Origin: Ceratothoa steindachneri | Lineage: Eukaryota > Arthropoda > Malacostraca > Isopoda > Cymothoidae | Assembly: GCA_963969495.1 (NCBI GenBank) | Contig: OZ018328.1 | Coordinates: 128,480,045 to 128,544,044 of the forward strand | Direction: 5' to 3' | DNA: 64,000 bases | Shown: positions 59,542 to 64,000 of the stretch, one piece after another | Layout of the letters: every line of letters starts with the position of its first letter | How positions within the stretch are numbered: position 1 is the stretch's first letter | The notes under the pieces: generated by a model | What the model was told of the DNA's origin: nothing | The model's database searches: none | What the model saw: only the letters and a program-made list of their open reading frames with translations | Made by a program: the position numbers and the translations under genes

Positions 59542-59654
59542 TCGAAATAAAGAGATGCTCTTCCTCTTTCTGGCTGGAATTTTAACATCCAGATATCCCT
59601 TTATCGAGCCAGATGGGTTGGCTTTTGGCGTCGTCATCTTTAACTGGCGCTTAC
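59542..59654 (-). CDS. Candidate internal exon B of a host gene
   Basis: On the minus strand an acceptor (TTAAAAAATATAG) precedes this 113 bp segment and a strong donor (GTAAGT) follows it. One frame is open throughout, starting at its third base: KRQLKMTTPKANPSGSIKGY then LDVKIPARKRKSISLFR. The other two frames have stops almost at once. The composition, basic and Ser/Pro containing, is unlike the mobile-element frames around. Its reading phase fits the exon at 59980-60077 if that exon ends at a GC donor. No family was recognised. Confidence 0.45.
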
Positions 59655-59979
59655 CTATATTTTTTAATACAGTAATTATATTCTAAAAATACTGAGAAGT
59701 TAAAATGAAAAATATTCACATCCCGAACTGAGTAAGGAGAGCAGAAAGAGATTTCTCTTCGTAACAAAGTTGATATATGATATTTTTATTTTTTTACGTC
59801 TCTATTACTGAACACTATAAATTTGTGTTTGAATTTCTATTGACACTAAAACCGATTTGGATCAAGTTTTTAAATATGTAGCAGCTGGGTCACCTTATCG
59901 ATTTCACTTTAGACTTCATTTCATTTCTCTCTTAATGCATATTAATGATAACTAAATGGTGGGAAAGTGTCTGACATGC

Positions 59980-60077
59980 CTTTGGGATTTGATTTCTCTT
60001 GCAAGAGGCTCTTCCACTGATCGGCGGTTCTTAACAAAGGCCAGTTCTCTTCCATTTTGAAGTTCAAATATTCAAGT
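59980..60077 (-). CDS. Candidate internal exon A of a host gene
   Basis: The acceptor TGTTCTCTTTCTACAG is close to ideal. The open frame reads LEYLNFKMEENWPLLRTADQ, then WKSLLQEKSNPKG. Splicing at AAAG/GCATGT (a GC-AG intron) joins it in frame to the exon at 59542-59654 and creates a Gly codon across the junction. With a GT donor at the nearby ATGTCA the next exon would be out of frame. Two Trp in a short, balanced peptide argue for real coding. The protein is not recognised. Confidence 0.45.
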
Positions 60078-60677
60078 CTGTAGAAAGAGAACAACATATT
60101 ATTAAAAACAAAATATTAGAGTCGTTAAGTAATTATATTACAAGACTAAACGATATATTAACCTGCCCTTTATAATTTGGGTTTTTGAATTTTGAAGTTT
60201 CTCCGGTAAATATATTTACTTTTAATGCCTTAAGCCTTATTAACTACAAACCTACAAGTATATTCTTTTTATTCTGGGGGAAACTAAAAGAAAAATAAGC
60301 CCTGTTTTCCTTGTGTGTATAAATGTAGTTTATCATATACGCGAACTTTTTTCGACTTTGATGGAAGAGTTTCTACAAAGTTCCTTGAAGTTTAATTTTA
60401 GTATATATCATGGAAATGTCAAAAACAAAAAAACGATTCTCTTTGATCCTTTTAAATGTCAGGAGAATGGATGATCTTGCATACAACTAAATTCAAGCGT
60501 CAACTTTGGAGAATATTTTAAAGAAATTTAAAATTTCTTTCGTCCTGAAAATTCAGACTACCAGCATAATCACCGGTAAGTCATTTTCATTCTCTGTTCG
60601 AATTAATTGTTCTAGAGTAATTATAATATTTTAAACAAAAGAAGACTATTTGTTTTAATTCGTGCTCAAATGCTTAC

Positions 60678-60742
60678 AAACCGTCTGGAGATAAATCCCG
60701 TCAGTAGAATCATATTTGCTACCGCCTCCATCCATCAAAAAC
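60678..60742 (-). CDS. Candidate exon C of a host gene
   Basis: The acceptor TAGATTTTCTTAG leads into a 65 bp segment with one open frame, FLMDGGGSKYDSTDGIYLQT, followed by V and a GTAAGC donor. Its first base completes a Gly codon with the exon at 60806-60856. The phase at its 3' side does not fit exon A directly, so either one more exon lies between them or the frame simply reads on (VCKHLSTN, then stop) and this is a last exon. An alternative plus-strand frame is also open here, which lowers confidence. Confidence 0.35.
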
Positions 60743-60805
60743 CTAAGAAAATCTATTACAAAATCTGCGGGTTTTCCTTTTGCTGGAAATGATTTTTACA
60801 TTTAC

Positions 60806-60856
60806 CCTCTTTTAAACCTTCCGTCTGAAATGAGACTGTCTCTGCTTTTTAAGAAA
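60806..60856 (-). CDS. Candidate exon E of a host gene
   Basis: A long pyrimidine tract ending GACCTCAG precedes, and GTAAAT follows. The frame FLKSRDSLISDGRFKRG is open and joins in phase to exon C after a short intron of 63 bp. The frame also stays open upstream of the proposed acceptor, so the 5' border is uncertain. No family was recognised. Confidence 0.3.
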
Positions 60857-60889
60857 CTGAGGTCAACGAGGTGACACAGAACAAAAAAA

Positions 60890-61965
60890 GGTTAAAAAAC
60901 TGAGCAACCCTGAATGGGAAAGAAGGAGACGTTGGCTATGCGATGTCGGGTGGAAAGACGGGGCGAGACATCAAAGCTTGGTGAGATTCGACGATGGTAA
61001 GTATACGGAAAAGAAAAACCAGTAATATGATAAGTAATGTGAAGGGTGTGGAATTTAAAAAGAACCGTAAAGAAAAAAAACAAGTTAATAAATTGAAGTG
61101 TCGTGGAGCTCGTTTCTCATCCCATTTTTTCTAAAAAGAAGTCACTTGAAACCTATTCATGCCGAATGGTAGTAATCTCAATGGAAGAATGATACGTTAG
61201 AAAAATTAACAGATAAGTGTTTGGATTAGACATCTCTTTCCCTATGATTCACAAAGTATCTTTATCTCTATGGAATAATCGATGATCTTATAATGCATAT
61301 AATAAACCTCATTAAAACCTAAGGTTGCCCCAAACTCAGAAGAGCCTGTCTTTGTTGCGGAATTGAAGCTTAGAGCGAAATGTAAGTCCAATTAGCACAT
61401 GCTTAATAGATTAAATGCTTATGTAAGTAAGGTTAAGATGAAGGCCTTCGAAGAGATAATAAAGAAAAATGAATGATTAACATGATTAAGAAAGAGAAAA
61501 ATGGGGCATTAAGACGAAAGATGAATGAGGATTCGGATGAAAACCAAATTTTATTTTGAAAACAAGTGAAAAATGAGACAAATCAAAATTAGACTAATTA
61601 GGTTCACATTAAGAAAATGAATAATATGGAATTTGTGTGACACAAGGAGTTCAAAAGTGGATGATGGCGAAAGTATTTTGATGATTTATATAACGTGACG
61701 ATGATAGTTGAAACAAATTTAAATATAATTTTCTTTATTTGGTTAATTGCGTGCTGTATCACTGCATTAAACGTATAAGTATGCAAAAATATTGTTCATT
61801 CTCTGTCAATTTTAAAAAAAGATAAGTCAAAGAACTATAGGACATGAGCAAGCGGGAGCAGGAAGAAGGTGGCTAGATTAAATATTTGCAATGCTAGAGA
61901 AATTTAAGAAAATTGGGGATTAAAGATTTGGGGTTGTGTCATGTTATAAGAATGTATAAAGTAGA
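60890..61965. other. AT-rich stretch with weak exon-like plus-strand segments
   Basis: On the plus strand, 60863-61004 is open (NPEWERRRRWLCDVGWKDGA is part of it) and ends at a good donor GATG/GTAAGT. The 61320-61400 segment reads VAPNSEEPVFVAELKLRAK and also ends in GTAAGT. Each has only one convincing splice site and no recognised family, so neither is called as a gene. The rest is AT-rich. Confidence 0.2.
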
Positions 61966-61989
61966 GAGAAAGAAAGCTTTATAAGGTAC

Positions 61990-62290
61990 GTAAATTACTT
62001 ACGCTTTAGGTAAAGGGTGCCTTCATATGAAAGAAAGACTGAGTCAGTGGTTTAATAAAAATGGGGGGAGGGAAGGATAAGGAGTGTTATGTCACTCTGG
62101 TTATCTGATAAGATTACAGATTTATTATTGACAGTAGTACTAATTAGTAAGGAGAAAAGGGGATGAAAAATATGCTTTTTTTCATGTGCAAATATTTTGA
62201 TGACTTAATATTGTTGATGGATATGGAGAGGGATTTGAAAAGGTTGATTAAAGAGATTTACAGGGTATTTGTTTGAAATGGCGATGTAGT
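61990..62290 (+). pseudogene. Weak LINE reverse-transcriptase relic
   Basis: In shifted plus-strand frames, ERLSQWFNKNGG (about 62035), GVMSLWLSDKI (about 62085) and KYFDDLILLMDMERDLKRLI followed by KEIYRVF (about 62190-62270) line up with the SEWF-x(n)-G-VRQGCVMSPWLF and FADDxVLLAExExDLxxLVxEFxRVC motifs of LINE reverse transcriptases. The order and spacing are right, but conservation is low. F-D-D keeps the two catalytic Asp. Confidence 0.35.
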
Positions 62291-62299
62291 GTGATGGTT

Positions 62300-64000
62300 T
62301 TGAATAGCGGGGCTAGGTTTTAGTTTACTTACAGTTTTTAGTGTTCGCTTCAAACAATGTGATGACTTATGTATCAATCAAAGATGGATCATAAATCTTA
62401 GGGGTACAGGCGATGCAAATTGCGACCACTGATACGATCAGAGTTCTGGTGAATGCTATAGATTTTATTGGTGGAAATGTCAGAAGGCGTCAAGAGAGCT
62501 TGTTTTTACCAATCTTAGAATATGAGAGTAAAAATAAGCTATTTAATGAGAACAATACTGAAGTGCGAGCAGTCTTAATTGGCAATTTTTAGAAATATTG
62601 ATTATATAACAGTAAATAGAGGAATGAACAAGTAGAAAAGATGCATTTATATTATGATAAAAATGTGAATGAGGTGGTAAGTGAAAGTGTTGTTATGTTG
62701 TCTAGAAATGTAATAAGAAAGGATAGAGTTAGAATATAAATAGAATATACGAGAGTAGGTGCTTGTGTGTAAGACTGGTTGCCTAATTTTATGAATTACT
62801 GTTTTAGAGAGAAATACCTGAATGAGGAGTAACTTTAGGATTTTGTGTACGATAGGTGATGATACAGAAGGATATATGTGGCATGTATTGTTTTCTCTTC
62901 TCAGGGATGGCTACAATTGGACAAAAGCTGCAATAAGAAACACCACATTGATATATAGATTAATTTAATATGTAAAGCTTAAGGGTAGATTTGTGCTTGA
63001 TAGGGCATACAACATAGAAGGAGAGGGTGTGGACAGGTTATTTTAGTCTTTTTAATGCACGTTCACCTCTCTATATAGAAATGCGAATGATGCTAATAAC
63101 TGGAGCTCTCCACGTTGAGTACAACTCGTCAAAACGAGGATGTCAGCAATTTAAATATAGAATCAGTAAACTTGTCGACTGAGAGTTGATCATTTGAATT
63201 TCATTCCATTTAACTTATAATTTTAGCGCTACTATATTGATCTATTTTTATACCCTAAATCATCTAAACTCTACGATTTGAAATGCAATTCTTTCACCTT
63301 TTTCATATCTCTATCAGGTTTATCTCTTAAATGCTGGATTATCCGACGATTCAATTAACACACTTTTGAAATATAACGAGAGATGAGAAGTAAACAATGA
63401 TTTTTACAAAGATCCATTGAACCTTTTTACATGTACGGCTAGTAAGTATTATTAACTTACATGTAAGTTGTAGAGTGTTAAAAAGAAGGATGTGAGTCAG
63501 GTCATTTTATGTCTCGTATGCATTCCTAGGACACACTTACTAGAGATTGATAGAGGGTTCTCTCCACAGCATCCGCGACCAGTTTCAATTTATGTAACCA
63601 TTCAGTGTTACTCGTATACTATTGGTAAATCAAAGATACCCTCATCATATGGTAACTGAAAATTGCATATTATAAGAAATTCGCTTACCACTATTTTGTG
63701 TCAAAATTTCCTTTGGGAAAAATTAACGCGACGCAAAATTCATTTTCCTATAATTGCTCTATTATACATAATATCACCCCTCTTCTATATTCAGCATTCT
63801 GCTCTTATAAAAGGATTCAAATTACCTTTAAAAATTAAAGTTTTAGGAAACTTTTGGCTTAGTTAATGAGGCATTCTTAAAACTATAGTTAAAACTTTTA
63901 GGTAGTGAATAAAATTCAGAATTATTTATCATGAACCTTTTTTGATTTTTAGAAAGATTCGGGAGTAAAAGAGCAAATTTATTTGTCATCTGAGAATTTT
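62300..64000. other. AT-rich non-coding stretch, nothing recognised
   Basis: Possible further degraded LINE sequence may continue to about 62900, but no motif is clear. The ORF at 63663-63866 has no family resemblance. Confidence 0.4.

Noticed and set aside
60601..60660. Extra minus-strand exon reading QLIRTENENDLPVIM
   Set aside because: It has an acceptor and an open frame, but joining it to exon C creates a stop codon at the junction, so it was not called.

Overview
The window looks like AT-rich nuclear DNA of an animal, most likely an arthropod. It has no bacterial-type operons, no ORF longer than about 195 codons, many (TA)n microsatellites, and relics of mariner, Tc1-like, Penelope-like and non-LTR elements. 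Two further multicopy protein families in it are ones I recall mainly from arthropod genomes. Nothing in the sequence fixes the species. No rRNA, no convincing tRNA gene and no CRISPR array was found.

Layout. 1-7140: a LINE 3' end, a G/C hairpin, and a 2.2 kb block of degenerate short tandem repeats with a SINE-like insert. 7140-9840: a mariner copy and two foldback or hairpin elements, each separated from the next by a (TA)n tract, then a GC-richer unclassified block. 9840-14300: a Penelope-like element (PLE) with an inverted terminal-repeat fragment, a broken superfamily-2 helicase gene, and a Tc1-like relic. 14740-16630: a second mariner copy interrupted by an antisense non-LTR retrotransposon. 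17230-21620: a ~63 bp minisatellite, a mariner relic, a 181 bp tandem duplication and a decayed multicopy gene. 23580-26090: an unclassified 2.4 kb DNA transposon inside a (TA)n tract. 28030-28980: a third mariner. 32260-34300: a tandem duplication. 34300-39630: a Tc1/mariner-type relic followed by a 4.85 kb non-LTR element with remnants of two ORFs. 44610-51600: a Tc1-like relic, a three-copy 125 bp tandem repeat and an antisense non-LTR ORF1. 55960-58980: two PLE copies back to back. 59540-60860: the only part that reads like a spliced host gene, four short minus-strand exon candidates. 61970-62300: a weak LINE reverse-transcriptase relic.

No mobile-element ORF here looks intact, so none should encode an active enzyme by itself. 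The mariner copies keep recognisable ends and could in principle be moved in trans. The most unusual items are the SNF2/strawberry-notch-like helicase relic (11.5-12.8 kb), which may be an endogenised viral gene or a decayed host gene, the TA-tract element cluster at 7.1-8.7 kb, the head-to-head PLE pair, and two mariners sharing one internal deletion. All family assignments come from reading translations and remembering family motifs. No database search was run.
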